Positions 33,104 to 45,785 of a DNA stretch of 64,000 nucleotides are shown here, in pieces; the first letter of the stretch is position 1, and each line of letters opens with the position of its first letter. Source of the DNA: Episyrphus balteatus (lineage: Eukaryota > Arthropoda > Insecta > Diptera > Syrphidae); assembly GCF_945859705.1 (NCBI RefSeq), contig NC_079134.1, positions 117,924,620 to 117,988,619 on the forward strand, given 5' to 3'. The notes below the pieces were generated by a model, which saw only the letters and a program-made list of their open reading frames with translations, was not told where the DNA came from and searched no databases. The translations under genes were made by a program, and so were the position numbers.

Positions 33104-34645
33104 GACCAGTGCCGAAGCCTCCAAAAACATTAAAAAGTAAGAAAAAATCATAGTCGGATGAAACCTTAGAGGATATAATATATGGAGTGCTAGTGCTGTT
33201 AGTTCCGTGAAGCTTTTATAGAGGGCTCTAGTTTCGCAAAGTTTTTCGATGAGTAGAGGAGAGGTGCGGACACTGAGACACCCTTTTTTTATATTGGTAT
33301 ATCTTAGAATGTTTTCAAGATAGCCTAACCAAACTTTGAAGTCAGTTTAAGACATGTTTTATCTTAATGTTACAAAAAATGTTGTAGTTAAAGAATGAAT
33401 GAGAGCATCACATTGGACTAAAATGTAGAAAAAGTCAAAACGTCTCACTGTTTGCAAGGGGTGCGATCAGTGAGACAGGCTTAGGTGAAACAAATTAACG
33501 AAAACGTCAGGTAATTGACAAGTACATAGTTAATTTATTTATGTTACTTTAACCCATTTTTTCTAAAAAAAAATAACAAAAAGCCAAAAAATAAAAGATT
33601 TTTTTGAAATCGTCTCACTGTTTGCTTTTTAAAAATCTATGTCTCACTGTTTGCTTTTTAATAATGTCTCACTGTTTACTTTTTGTCATTTTTCGGAAAA
33701 ATATAAAATTACAAAAAACGAGAAGGAATTCTAATTACATGATATTTTTTTTATGAAAGAACATTTAAATATAACACATATGTAAAAAAGTTCTGTCCAC
33801 TAACCAGATTTTTTTGCGTTATACACTCTTTTATAACTCTACAAAAACTACTTTCACTTGATTTTGTGTGATGTTTTCGGTGCAGGAAAATGGACAGCTT
33901 TAATTTAGTCGGGACAAAATTAAAAGACGCAGACGGGGAAATAAATGTTTTGGGCCAAACTAGCGTTACTGTGCTTATTTTTCATAAAAGAGAAAAATGG
34001 ATTGTCTCACTGTTTTCACTGTCTCACTGTCCGCACCTCTCCCCCATGCCTCCATTTTATTTTCATTTGATTTCTGTCACCAACAAAGAACGTATTAAAT
34101 TGTGTTTTCTGTTTTTGAACTTAAAAAAATGGTGAGATGCTGCATAATTTGTAGAAGGCAAAGCAGCCAATTAATTACCCTTTTCAGGTAAGAAAAACAA
34201 AAATAAAAATTATAAGAAAAACATTAATTTGTTTGTAGTTTTCCAGCTAATAGCTAATAATACCTACAGAAAAAACGAAACAGTTTGTGGAACTACAAAA
34301 AATAATATCAATGTTAAAAGCCAGAAAGTGTGTATGAGCACTTAAAGAACGATGATTTCAAGAGATGATTTTTGTTTACACTACCAAAAACTCGGTTTTT
34401 TTGAATTTTTCACATAAATTTTGAGGTTATGTGAAAAAATTGTCGATACAACAAAAGTTGCCATACAACATAGGACTTGTAGTTTTGCCGCAAATCGAGA
34501 TATACCATTTTTTACCATTAAAAACTCAACCCTACCACTTCCCGAACTCGGCTCGCCCGTAATTTATTTTTCCCTTCATTTTTATCATATTCACCTCCTT
34601 TTCCAATGGGTTTCATCCTACTATGATTTTTTTTGGTTTAAAAAA
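33104..34645. mobile_element. Foldback-type element, copy B, with an internal insertion
   Basis: Begins GACCAGTGCCGAAGCCTCC as copy A does. Its right part (34385-34640) matches copy A's right arm, including CAAATCGAGATATACCATTT and CGGCTCGCCCGTAATTTATT. The middle holds the GGAGAGGTGCGG element (33258-34042) and unrelated sequence, and most of the left arm is lost. Confidence 0.82.
33258..34042. mobile_element. Element with GGAGAGGTGCGGACA ends and reiterated GTCTCACTGTTTGC
   Basis: Inverted ends GGAGAGGTGCGGACACTGAG / GGAGAGGTGCGGACAGTGAG. The subterminal motif GTCTCACTGT recurs at about 33440, 33610, 33650, 33665, 34003 and 34021, with an inverted copy at 33464. No target duplication was identified. 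The design parallels the element at 13153-14619. Confidence 0.75.
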
Positions 34646-34883
34646 TTATCGACCCTGGGCTAATAATAAACATTACAATTTACAATAATAAATGAGAAAA
34701 AAACAGTCTTTAGTTTTGATTTGATCTGGACAGCTTTTCAAGAAATGTTTCTTTCTGTTCTCGATTTTTTTTTAGTTCCTCCGTTCTTTCTTTGTATGCT
34801 TTTAATTTCTCTCTCTTATATCTACTCCTTCCTTTGTCGGTTATCTTCCATAAATTGCTGCCTCCACTTTGACAGCTCACCAG

Positions 34884-36015
34884 CAGGGATGGGACTTTTT
34901 GAAAAAAATGTCGAAGTAGATTTGAACAAAAAACGCAGTAGATTCATTTTTATCGCAGTAGATTTTTATATTTTTAGAATTTCATAAAAAATAACAAAAA
35001 CTAAACATTCATTTCTTTTTAGAAAAAATAACAAAAACGGACCAAAACAAAAATGTATGCATTTTTGTATTAATTATACGTAAAAACACACGTTACGTAT
35101 TAGAATGAGATTGACTGCATTCAGAATAACGATCAAACAAATAATGTAAATAATATGCAGATAATATTTTTACACGAGATTCACGTGGAAATTTTCCATA
35201 CGAAACATTTTTGTTCGCATGGAATTTTAATAACAGCAAAACTAGATTTTTGTTCGCCACTAAATTTTAAGTGCAAAGAGATCTGTCGACTACCTCGCAG
35301 AGTGTTGCCAGAATATTTAAGAAGCAAGGAGCCGATTTTGAAAAATCTTGGAGCCAAAAATAGCCTTTTTAAAATATGGCATAAAAAACGCATATAGTTT
35401 TGTTTTGCTATTTATTTTTTTTAATTTTCAGAAAAATTTTGGATATCAGACCTCAAGTACAATTTTTTTCATACCTATTTGATACCTATTTGTATATTCT
35501 GGGTTTTATGCTCATTGACGGGCATGAAATTAAATTAGTAGTAGTTAATAATAAATAGTGTATGGAAATTGGTTATCTCCGTTCACATCTTTAATGAATT
35601 TTTGTTGTAAAATGCTTTGATTTCAAAGAAGCCTTAAGTCACCAAGTTCAAAATTAAAAGGGCTAAATTCCGATTAATCGCAAATCAAAATTTTAAGTAG
35701 CGGGTGAAATGTTCAAGGAGCTTGTTTGGCGATAAATAGCCGGCTCTGGCAACACTGCCTCGCAAATTACCTGAACAAAATACGAGGAGTTTTCTGAACG
35801 TCAACAACTTTCCTCACGGAACTCATAATAGAAATAAAAGTAAAATTCAATTTTTTCGGGTGAAATTTTGTTCACATGAAACCCACAATAGGCTGATAAT
35901 TTTTTTTTTTTTTTGTAAAACAAAAAGTGCAGTAGATTTTATTTAAAGGCAGTAGATTTGTTTCTTGAAGAAAATGCAGTAGATCTACTGCAATTGCAGC
36001 AAAGTCCCATCCCTG
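34884..36015. mobile_element. hAT-like non-autonomous element, 8-bp TSD CTCACCAG
   Basis: Ends CAGGGATGGGACTTT and the exact reverse complement. CTCACCAG lies at 34876-34883 and 36016-36023. Near both ends GCAGTAGATT is repeated several times, a possible transposase-binding array. No transposase is present. Confidence 0.93.
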
Positions 36016-36244
36016 CTCACCAGCAATCGTTTTAGCTCTTTTCATTTTTTTTCGGTGGTGGGCCGTCTTCGGTGTACCCAGTGAAATCTGCTTGTGGTTT
36101 TGTTTCATCTAGCTCAGGTAAGGCTAAGGAGGATCATTCGATTCATCGACTTGGACGCGTGTTGGATGATCTAATTAAAAATGGTGTCCGTATAAATATA
36201 AGATATTCTATTTAAAATTTACTTAATAATACTTGGATTAATTC

Positions 36245-36665
36245 CTGCTTGTTTGAGGATTTCTTTTCTCAAAACCGCACTGTCGATGGTGCTCACCAAC
36301 AAATACATATGCTGGAGCGATCGATGGTCGGTTCAGCAACACATCTGCTAGTTCTCTGAAATATTTAAATATTTTGTTAAAACACTTACTTTTATATAAT
36401 TTACTTACTTTTCATACGGACATGTCGCTCGATCATTCCCAGTTTTTTTTTTGTTGTGAACCATTTTATTTTTGACTGCTCTTTCCAAACTCTTCCACTT
36501 GGCAAGAGCCGAAAATTGTTGTTGCCTGTTCATTCATTTTTTTCAGCAATTTGTTCCCAAAGCTTTCTTTTGGTTTTTAGTGCAACATTTTTGCCAAGTT
36601 TAGGGTACAATTCTTTGTAAAGTGAAATAAGGAGCAGACAGTCTCCATCCAGCTAAAAGGCCGCA
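36245..36665 (-). pseudogene. Myb/SANT-like (trihelix) protein relic, two exons
   Basis: The upstream exon (about 36665-36405) reads LLLISLYKELYPKLGKNVAL and KRKLWEQIAEK, then after a frameshift ALAKWKSLERAVKNKM and NKKKTGNDRATCPYEK, ending at a GTAAGT donor. The downstream exon (about 36355-36245), after an AG acceptor, reads ELADVLLNRPSIAPAY. This follows the pattern of transposon-associated trihelix proteins. One frameshift and the lack of a clear start point to decay. No transposase or matching ends lie next to it. Confidence 0.72.
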
Positions 36666-36731
36666 GAAGTTGACTGCTCTGCAACATCATCACGAAATCA
36701 TGCTCACCTCTTAAAGAATTTTCAAACACCT

Positions 36732-36862
36732 GGGGTCGAACTACGGCATACGTTCGTTAACGTTTTGACTATTGCTCTCTCTATTCAATCAGAAGAAAAT
36801 GATAGAGACATAAAGCGTCAATACTGAATACGTTAACTTTCGTATGCCGAAGTTCGACCCCT
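36732..36862. mobile_element. 131-bp MITE with TGGGGTCGAACTACGGCAT ends
   Basis: Inverted ends GGGGTCGAACTACGGCATAC / GGGGTCGAACTTCGGCATAC. Related to the interrupted copy at 7446; here ACAT occurs once (GATAGAGACATAAAG), the empty site for the 7539-8049 insertion. TSD not clear. Confidence 0.82.
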
Positions 36863-39800
36863 GGTTTCGAAAATCTTCATCTATAAATTATAACATCTTA
36901 TTAATTTTAATACAATAGAAATGTTTTGTTTCATTTAAACCTCTTTCAATATTCAACAGCGTATTTGGTGAACACTTCACAACCACAGTCTTTCCTCCCT
37001 CAGACGTTAACTCTATTTGATGCATTTTTTTTTTCAATTTATTTTATAATTAATGAATTAAACAAATTAAACAAGTAAGCAAAGAACTTTATTTTAAATT
37101 TTTAAAATCCACGAGAAAAGAAAAGCACATAGCACAACCAAATCAAATCGTAAACAAAAAAATGACTACTTCCATTTTGACATTTCTCACGAATCTGTTC
37201 TAACCTACTCTTATTCAAAAGCAAGAACCGAAAATCGAGTTAACTGTAAAATGAAAACCCGAGCAACTCCGACTTTTTTGACATCACTCAGAGTGCCCTG
37301 CATAAGGGAACAACGAAAAAACCTATAAACTGACGGTGAAGTTCTTAATTTTTTTTTTAACCTTCTAAGTCTTTCGAATCGGAATTCGGAGGCCAATTTC
37401 GTCGGTAACGATTCTTATAAAGTTTGAATATCATTCATTTACGGGTCAATATAGGCTAAAATATTAGGCATCAAAGACACATGCCGATAATTTTCATGTA
37501 GGTCCCAAGTACTACCTATAGGTAGGTACATATATATTGAACACCCTTACCATGTGTCATTTTGAAATGATTCTCTTAACGTGTGAGTTGCAGCACGCCT
37601 GCTACATCTGCATTATCAAAAGCCAAACTAGTTGACTTCATAAAAAAGCCGAATGTTTCTTCATGGAAATTTTCCGAACCATTTAATAAGCAGTTCGTTA
37701 CTCTTCCGTTTGGCACTGCAAATCGACCGACGGAGTTTCGCTTTTTTACCGTCTTTCATCATTATATTTCCAAAAGAAATGAAGAAAATAAATATTCCAT
37801 AGTATTGAATACCTCTCATCTAAATATAAAGATGCAAAAGGATCTTTTTCCATACAACTTTATGTTTATATTTTTCTTAAAAAAAAAAATGTTCTGTCAG
37901 ACAACTTTTTTTTTCTTTTTAATTTTAAATTGTTAGAAGCCAGAGATAGAAAAAAATAATTTTATTTCCTTCGAAAGTTACGGGTGGGCTGGGCACTGTT
38001 GTATTCAAAGACCATGATGTGATTCTCCTGGAAGCTGCTTATCTGGGTGAACACAATGGTGCTGAAGCTGATGTTGAATTTTGCTCAACTTCTACTAAAG
38101 CAACACCACATCCATTTATTCCTTTCTTAAAGCTACAGCTGCCTGTTTTAGCGTTCTTTATATGTAATATTTTCGTTTTTTTTTTTTCAACTATGACAGT
38201 ACTGCGAGCTACAGCTACATCTTTGTGTTCTTTCTCCAGCAGTATATAATATTGTGGATGCCTTTCGTTATACCTATTGTATTCTACGACTGCTTAGCAA
38301 AGTACGAATGCTCAATGAAAATAAAAATGTAATTGGGGGGAAGGAGGCCTTCGTGTCATTTCGTGCTTAAAAAAAGATAGGTACCAACATACTATATATA
38401 GGTAGGTATACAACATACAAGTCTACAGTATTTTTTTTTGTATAATACTGGTACATGGACATGAGGTTACCTGATTCATTTCAAGGATGCACGATAAGTA
38501 TATAAGAAAGAAAGATAAGTATTGCGGTGTTGGTAAATGGCGAACATCAGTAGCAGTATCATGCGCTATATACCTTACCTACCTAGTGGAGATGGAGATA
38601 TACCAAATACAACTCACGTACATAGTGTTTGCAGGAAGGCAAGAGAGAGCTTTTTTATGTATGCCTACAAAAATTATGTACTACCAAAATATGGTTTAAG
38701 AGTTACATGTCGAGCTAATACAAATGTATCAGACAACTATTCAATTTAAATCAAATCAATTTGTTATTCTGGTGGACTTACTAAATGGCAACATCTTTGT
38801 AATTAAAATATATAAGTCAATTGTGGAGGACACATTTTTGTAAGATTAGTTCCATTTTTTTTTTTTGGTTCTTCGTAAAACATAGTCAGCAAGCGGTATA
38901 TAACTAATTGAGAGAGCAGGTTATTTGATCTCATAAAAGTGTATTCATGCTGGTAAAGAAATATATATTACATACTTAGCTAACGGGCCTAGGTTTCATA
39001 AGGAATCCATGTCTGAGACATGACGATTTTCCATCATTGATGATCCATGATCCCTAGCGTGGTGTCTTAGTCTTCAGTCGTCTGGAGTCCAGATTCTTGA
39101 CCGCTTGAATCAGATACTAGATAGATAGATGTACGATTTTCGAAGTTCGTATAAATTGGCATCATTGAATTCGAATGGAATGGACGATGGATGTTTCCAT
39201 TCTTCTACCACAAACATTTTTTGACGGACGCTGAAAACAAAACTGTATTTTTAAGAAAAATGTAAGAAGTATTTTTTTTTAATTTAATCTAAAGGCTTAA
39301 CTACATTCACCACTTTTTGAAAAAGTACAAAAGTGAAAACATTTTTTTTTTTTCTCGCTAGCGGGATTTTTTTGTAAAAAAGATTTTACAAATTGATTTT
39401 TGGACGGAAAAATAAGCATTCTGCATCATTTATTTTAATTTTCTAGCCGGGAAAACCAAACAAAAATGCGTTTGAAAATTTTCACTTCTGTACTTTTTCA
39501 CTTTTTGAGCCAATGTAGTTAAGGCTTAATACCTATATAAAAATCTAGTGTCGCAGTGTTTGTTACAAAACTCCTCCGAAACGGCTGGACCGAATTTAAT
39601 GAAACTTTGTACGCATATCGGATAGGTCTGAGAATCGGCACATAAATTGTTTTTGAAATCCCAAAAATAAGCTTTCTGCATCATTGTTTTCAACTGGCAC
39701 AAAATGAGTTTAAAAATGTTTTCATTACAAACTGATTATTTTATTGATTTTTCGGGATTCGTAGCACACTTCCGATACGAATGGAATTTGTGACAAGACA

Positions 39801-40674
39801 GAATCGGCCTTAGCGAGGTATCCGTCGGAGCGGATTTCATACGAAGTGGAGAGTTTTTACCTGCCGGAGGAAGCACTCCTCATAGGATTTTTTTTTGTCC
39901 GTAGCTGTTGAAATCTTCAAAAGATTCTATGAGGACCGGAAAACGCGTGCTCATCTGATATGTGGGATGATTTTTTATTTAAACTAACGCTAAAAACAAA
40001 ACAACAAAAAAAAAATGTTTTAAATTGTGAATTTGAGTAGAAAAATTATTTTTAATTTTATTATTAAGAAGTAGGTAACAACGGTAGGTAAAAAAGGAAA
40101 TGTTTTGCTTTATCAGTTAAAACCTTCCTGATCTTCTTACGCATCTACGTAGATGGATTTGGTAAATTTTCATGTAGGTAAGCTCAACTGTACTTCCATC
40201 ACGCGACATTCCAGCTGCTTCTGATAATAGCTGATTTTTTAAATTTCTGATTTTGATTTTTGTTTCCGAAGAGGCCGAGTCATTTTGAAAGTTTCTTCCT
40301 TTTGAAAATATAATAACAATTGTTTTATTTTCTTGTTTCTTTTGAACATCTCCGTGGCTTTCATTTACACCAATAATCCCATATACAGCTGCAGCGAAAC
40401 GAAAAATTTCAAAGTCTCCAAAGTCAACAGCGAACATGTTAATAAAAAAAATACCATCGAGTATTGTGTCAAAGTGAAAATATTAATAAAAATACAAATT
40501 TTAAAACAAAAAAATTAAATTTCGTTGTGCTATTTTTCTATGTAAAATTTCGTTTCGCCTCAGCTGCGTACTAGGCTTTAAGAAATAGTTTGATGAATGT
40601 ATGTATGTATGTATTTTTGTAAGAAAAAAACACACACTAAAAAAATTAAAATAAATAAAATAATTGATTTACAT
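36863..40674. other. Spacer with no recognised gene
   Basis: Short open frames exist (37583-37936, 38019-38249, 40117-40437) but show no motif I recognise and have AT-rich composition. CGAAACGGCTGGACCGAATT near 39580 is a repeat-like string. ATGT microsatellite at 40597-40612. Confidence 0.5.
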
Positions 40675-41057
40675 CGTCTCCTATGATGGCCAGTATGACC
40701 TTATCGTTTTTATCCAAGAAGTCTTTGGATGTTGCTCCACCTCTACTCGTCTTCTTCATGCGGTCTATCTTCGTCTAAAATGTTTATTAGAAAAATTGAA
40801 TAAAGTGATAGCTAAAATGAAAATAAATTTTACCAAGGAGGTTCGCCGCCAATTCTGCCACGTCGCGTCGTCCTTTTAAATTTGTCGACATCACTGTCTG
40901 CAGGGATAAGCCCAAAGCTAATTGCCATACCTGCTATTTTTTTCCATTCATCCTGGATATCGTTTTTAGTGTGAGTGGAACCCATACATTTTTCGAAAAG
41001 AACGTCTTTTTTAAGAAGCATTTCTTGTAAAACAAGAAGCTGTAATTCCTTGTCCGA
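40675..41057 (-). pseudogene. Myb/SANT-like protein relic, two exons
   Basis: The first visible exon, after an AG acceptor at about 41058, reads SDKELQLLVLQEMLLKK, STHTKNDIQDEWKKIAGMAI and SFGLIPADSDVDKFK. In a shifted frame it ends DDATWQNWRRTSL, the W.nWkr.t segment of this family. An intron (about 40835-40780) precedes TKIDRMKKTSRGGATSKDF and DKNDKVILAIIGDD. One frameshift is needed. It resembles the DNA-binding accessory proteins of insect DNA transposons but has no recognisable transposase beside it. Confidence 0.7.
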
Positions 41058-41107
41058 CTGAAAATTAAAAAAAAAAATGATGAGAAAGACGTCGATTATG
41101 CTTGATG

Positions 41108-41265
41108 ATTTTAATAAAGTCCCGAATTTTTTTTACTGGATTAATGTCCCACTTTACCGGGTCATAAGTCCCGAATCCAATTCGGGAATTATGTACCACC
41201 CTACTGAGACTAAAGTCCTGAATTTTCTAGTCGAAAATGAGACATAAGTCCCGAATAGAGTAAAA
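41108..41265. repeat. Multi-palindrome repeat, copy 1 (degenerate)
   Basis: Contains GTCCCGAATTTTTTTTACTG, ATAAGTCCCGAATCCAATTC and ACATAAGTCCCGAATAGAG. It aligns with the copies at 43936 and 49562 but is more diverged toward its right side. Confidence 0.8.
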
Positions 41266-41904
41266 ACTATTTTACATATGATGTACATATTTTTACTATA
41301 AATGTTTATATAGGTACTAAGTAATCCATAAGATTATTTTTTGGTGCCATGAAATACGCCTAAGTGTAATAAGGAAGTCTTTCGAAAATTGGCATAATTT
41401 TAATTTTCAAAAGAGAAATGAAGCCATTTTTCAACATTTGGCTTTATTTCTTTTTCACGTAAATATATTTTCAGAAAAAAAAACGAATGCCTCGTTTCGG
41501 TTTATTAAAGCGAAATAATACCAATATGATTTTTATATCATTCCAACTTTTCAAAGAATAAGTTTTATTTAAAATTTGTCTTACTTCAGTTTGATAGGGA
41601 AAAAAATAGAACTCAAACTTCAAAGAGAATATTTTGCTAGTTTAATGCTTGTTCCAAAGATATGCTTGTGTTATAACTCGATAAACGCGAAGCGGAAACA
41701 ATTTTCTCCGATTCGAATGTCTTTAATTTGCACAACCCAAACTCGAAGCGGAAAAAACTTTGCCCACGGGAGAATCCATTTTGATGTGTGGAAATAAATA
41801 ATTTTTATTTCCACACCTTAATTAAATTAATTAGATTCGAATCTGAGAAATTTGTTTCCGCTTCACCCTGGTAAGAACTCATATCGGTTATCATATTACA
41901 AATT

Positions 41905-42620
41905 TCAATTATCAAGGGGCACGGTAGTGCCCAGCCAAGTTCTCTAGCAACTTTGGCACTACACCCTTATTTACAGGAAACAACTCAGGCCATACAAAGG
42001 GAAAAATTTTAAATTTGAGAATTTTAGCCAGGGGGCGTGGTAACCGCCCATTTTCACTAAATTTTATCAAATTTTTTAGAGCATTTCTGACTATCGCAGA
42101 ATTTTGAAACTTGGTAGAATGGTAAAGCTAGTAAGTTATACCAAGGAAAAAATTTAAAATTTGAGAATTTTGGATAGGGGGCTTGGCCTTTGTATATAAA
42201 ATCTATAGTACTATCATGAAAAAAAACAGCGCCACCAAAAAAGTAAGCTAGCGAACGAACTAAAAAAAATGTCAAATTTCAAACAGAAATGTATATCTCA
42301 TCTCCTTACTCCCATTATTAATTCGATCTAAGCGCCCTCGCGACCACTCAGGTAACGAACAAACTAAAAAATTGCACTTCATGATAGTACTATAGATTTT
42401 ATATACAAAGGGCTTGGCAACCGCCCATTTCTGCTGAATTTTCATCAAATATTATAAAGCATTTCTAACTGTCGTAGAACCTTAAGATTTGGTAGAATGG
42501 TAGACCTGGTAGTTTAAACAAAAAAAAAATTTTAATTTGAGAATTTTAGACAAGGGGCGTGGTAACCGCCCATTTTCTCTGAGTGTTCATCAATTATAGA
42601 GATTTTAAGTTCTACAGCAA
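41905..42620 (+). repeat. Minisatellite of about 170-bp units, interrupted by a MITE
   Basis: Units begin near 42020, 42178/42411 and 42555 with GGGGCGTGGTAACCGCCCAT and contain TTGGTAGAATGGTA and TTTGAGAATTTTAG. One unit is split by the MITE at 42188-42410. Confidence 0.8.
42188..42410. mobile_element. MITE with CTTTGTATATAAAATC ends, 8-bp TSD GGCTTGGC
   Basis: A 223-bp element with perfect inverted ends of about 32 bp containing ATAGTACTATCATGAA. GGCTTGGC at 42180-42187 and 42411-42418. Neighbouring minisatellite units show the unsplit sequence. A relative lies at 60694-60877. Confidence 0.93.
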
Positions 42621-43160
42621 TACCTTGCAAAAAGTAGTGAAATCACAACAAAAACATTACTGTTAAAAAAATCAATTTAACAAAAATTTTTATTTATTAA
42701 TAATATAGTTTAATATGTTTTAAAATATAAAATGTTCTAAAAATTTGTGTTCAGGCACATTTGACACACTGAGTGGCTATGTTCCGAACAGAGTGCATTT
42801 CTGCAACTGCTGCTACTTATTTTCGTCTTGAGGTCCTTTTCTTGTGGACAGATGACAAATCCTTTTTTTTGTGGTTAGAGTAGATGTTTACTGAGCCGCT
42901 GGCCGCTTATTTTTTTAAATTTCTCCAATAAGTAACTGGAGATTGGTTGGCAAAGTTGCCCATATAATTCTTGTGTTTTCGAACTAAAATCGAAAAACAA
43001 AACGAGAACACAGACATAATAACACTTGCATACAGCAGTGATAATAAAAGAAATATTAGATACAGTGAAAACACTCTTTAAAAGTAATAAAAACCTTAAT
43101 AACCCATTAAAGGGATCCAAAAACAATCCATCGAATTACCAAAATAAACTTGCACAATTA

Positions 43161-43412
43161 CTACCCTGGGGTCTACGGGACCCCAGACAGTGGATATCTT
43201 GAGCTGTACAACTTGGTATTGAATAAATGACTAATTTTTAGGTGGCTACTACGTTAATTAGAGAATTCTAAAAGTTTCGGCGGCGTCTATTACTTATTTT
43301 TTGTAAAATTCAAAAAAATGTATGTTTGCAGTGTCGCTGGACCCCAGGGTAGGGTTTAAGGGTTAATAAATTTGATCAAAATCCTTTTGGGGTCTCCTGA
43401 ACCCCAGGGTAG
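43161..43412. mobile_element. MITE with CTACCCTGGGGTC ends, TA flanks
   Basis: Inverted ends CTACCCTGGGGTC / CTACCCTGGGGTT with TA on both sides, which suggests a mariner-type origin. A further internal ACCCCAGGGTAGGGTTTAAG copy recurs near 43350. Alternative boundaries are possible. Confidence 0.65.
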
Positions 43413-43689
43413 TAATAGTGTCTCTCCCGGGATGGGTAGGGTTTAAGGGTTAAAAGAGGAGCCAAGTTCTCCTATGTTGTAGTTATGCTGGCACAAAATG
43501 TACTGAAATGTAAAAGTGTACCAAGTTCTAAAGCTTGGCTTTAAATTTGTATAAATAAACTTTATAAAAAACATAACTTGAATGGCAAACGAGCAGAAAA
43601 TTGTCGTTTTAAACCAAGTTGAAACTTAAAAATCGTGCCCCGTAAAATTAGCTTTTTGTGACATAGAACAATTTTGCTTTACGAATTGT

Positions 43690-43886
43690 ATGAACATAAT
43701 ACAATTTTAATTTTAAGAAATTGTGTTAAAAGGTTTGTGTTGCGGTTCGGAAAAGGCGCAAATGAGGTTATTCGTGTGACTGTCGTACTTAACTTACTCT
43801 ATTTTCACATTTTTTTTATTAGGGCCTTTTTTTTATCAAAATCCTCTTTTTTGGCCTCTTTTTGAAAATCTACGAAGGTAGCCCTG
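43690..43886. mobile_element. hAT-like element fragment ending GGTAGCCCTG
   Basis: Matches 61720-61884 (ATACAATTTTAATTTTAAGA, TTTTTGAAAATCTACGAAGG) and ends at the same GTAGCCCTG. The left end is missing or diverged. Confidence 0.75.
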
Positions 43887-43935
43887 GTCTCTAATAGTCT
43901 CTTTAGATATATTTATGAAAAAAAAAAAAAATACG

Positions 43936-44083
43936 TGGGACATAAGTCCCGAAAATTTTTTTCGGGACTAATGTCTCAGTAAGGTGGGACATAATTCCCG
44001 AATTCGATTCGGGACTTATGACCCAGTAAAGTAGGACATTAGTCCCGAAAAAAAAATTCGGGACTTATGTCCCTGCGCCTGAA
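43936..44083. repeat. Multi-palindrome repeat, copy 2
   Basis: Begins GGGACATAAGTCCCG and ends CGGGACTTATGTCCC. Internal GGGACTAATGTC, GGGACATAATTCCC and GGGACATTAGTCCC variants give several nested stems. It matches the copy at 49562-49700 closely. Confidence 0.92.
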
Positions 44084-45785
44084 AATGCGTGATCATTATT
44101 TAAAACAGTCTTCTTTCCCATCGATTAGAACAAAGTTAACTTGGCGACTTGATGATACACATGCTCAACTTTTGGCAAACTGAAACTTTTTTCTTACGCT
44201 TAGCTGCCCTTTTGGCGATCGAACAAAACTCACTTTATGGGGTTCATGAAACTCAAATGAACTCTTATCAGTCAATACAATTCGGCTCCAGGAGCTCAAA
44301 GCCTTATGGTCATATTGTATCGTAAAATAATGTTGCCGCTTCATTTCCTTCTACGGTATATCTCTGCAAGACGCCTGTGTATATTTTTCGTTTACTAACG
44401 AGATTTTTTGCGTATAGTTTTGATTTGCAACTCGAAAGCGGTTTTAGCTAAATATCACTTAAGGGATTTTTTTGCGTATTTATTTTATTTTCAACTTTTG
44501 GTAAATTCGCGCAGAAGCATTCTATCATCTTTCGGTGTAGTTTTTCTTTTTCTTCCAAACATTTTGAACAAGTTCTGTATTTTATGTTTATAGCGAAACC
44601 ATTGCGAAGTTGGCTCCTTCAAAATTATTAAAAAACCCCTTTTTACTGATCAATAAATCATACTTAATTTTTCAGCATGATGATGATTGAAAAAACAGTT
44701 CTAAGGATAGTAGGGTTTCAACCCAAAAACGTTTTCCGCATACTTTTGTAATGTTTACCTTATTTTATAAACAGAATAAATAATATACAAATATAGGTAG
44801 GTACTTATATAATTATAATAACGGTCACAACAAAATAAAAAATATACTTGATACCTAAACAAAAATGATTGAGGATGGAAGTAGCTTGAACACGTACCAG
44901 GGAATATAAGTAGGCACCTTACCGACACAGCTACAATAACACTCCTTTTGTAATTCTAAAAGGACAGATGTAATGATTTGAAATGTTTCGTATTTGTTTT
45001 CTTTTTTATTCCTGTTTACAATCAACTAAAAAATCTGATAAGTACTACGTGTATGCATGCATGTTTGTATGTCTTTTCGTTTCAACAAAACAAAAAAAAA
45101 AGATTGAGTGAGCACGTATTTATTGATCTTTATTTGAAGTGGTTGTTATTTTGCAAATATGAAACAATGCAAATACCTAATTTATGTAAGAGCGAGGTGT
45201 TTTGTGCTCCATATTTTTTTGAGTGGTTTTGCAGCAGCAACCCACTGGTACTTGGCTTTTGCAAGTCTTGCATTTTAAGCCCTTGTCCAAGGACGGCATG
45301 GGTACGAAGAGAGTATGTCGGGAGTCGGGTTCTTATGTGATGGAGATGGGGTTGTATTTTAAAAGTATGAGGTATGAGATGAGTATGATACTTTTATCAA
45401 AGATTACCAATAATGAAAAATGAAACATTCGTTTGTACATGTTACATCTACTTCTTTCCCAAAAAGAATGCATTTTCTACAATGGTTGATGTTTACATTG
45501 TTATTTAGATTCTGTGTGGGTCGTGAATGCGAATTTTTAGTAGGTATTTAAAAACAAGAGTTATCCGTAATCTCAATAAATTTGTCTGTAGTTTATAAAA
45601 ATGGCTGTTCTTTGGCAAATTTCCTAAAGGGAAAGGCTGACGGCCAAAGATTCTGGAGAAACGCTTTGCTTATCGAGCTTAGGAGCATTTAACCAGCCCT
45701 ATTACTTCAGTCAGAGCGTCGGAGAAAAGGGCGAGTAATGTTCTCTTAAATTATAATTTATAATTTTATGAGATAAATTAACAAA
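44084..45785. other. Spacer, nothing recognised
   Basis: No domain, terminal repeat or RNA gene is visible. Confidence 0.5.

Noticed and set aside
37583..38250. Host gene exons at 37583-37936 and 38019-38249
   Set aside because: No motif, plausible splice structure or codon pattern stands out, and the frames end in T-rich low-complexity sequence.
43161..43412. piggyBac assignment for the CTACCCTGGGG element because of nearby TTAA
   Set aside because: The TTAA motifs do not flank the inverted ends symmetrically; TA does.
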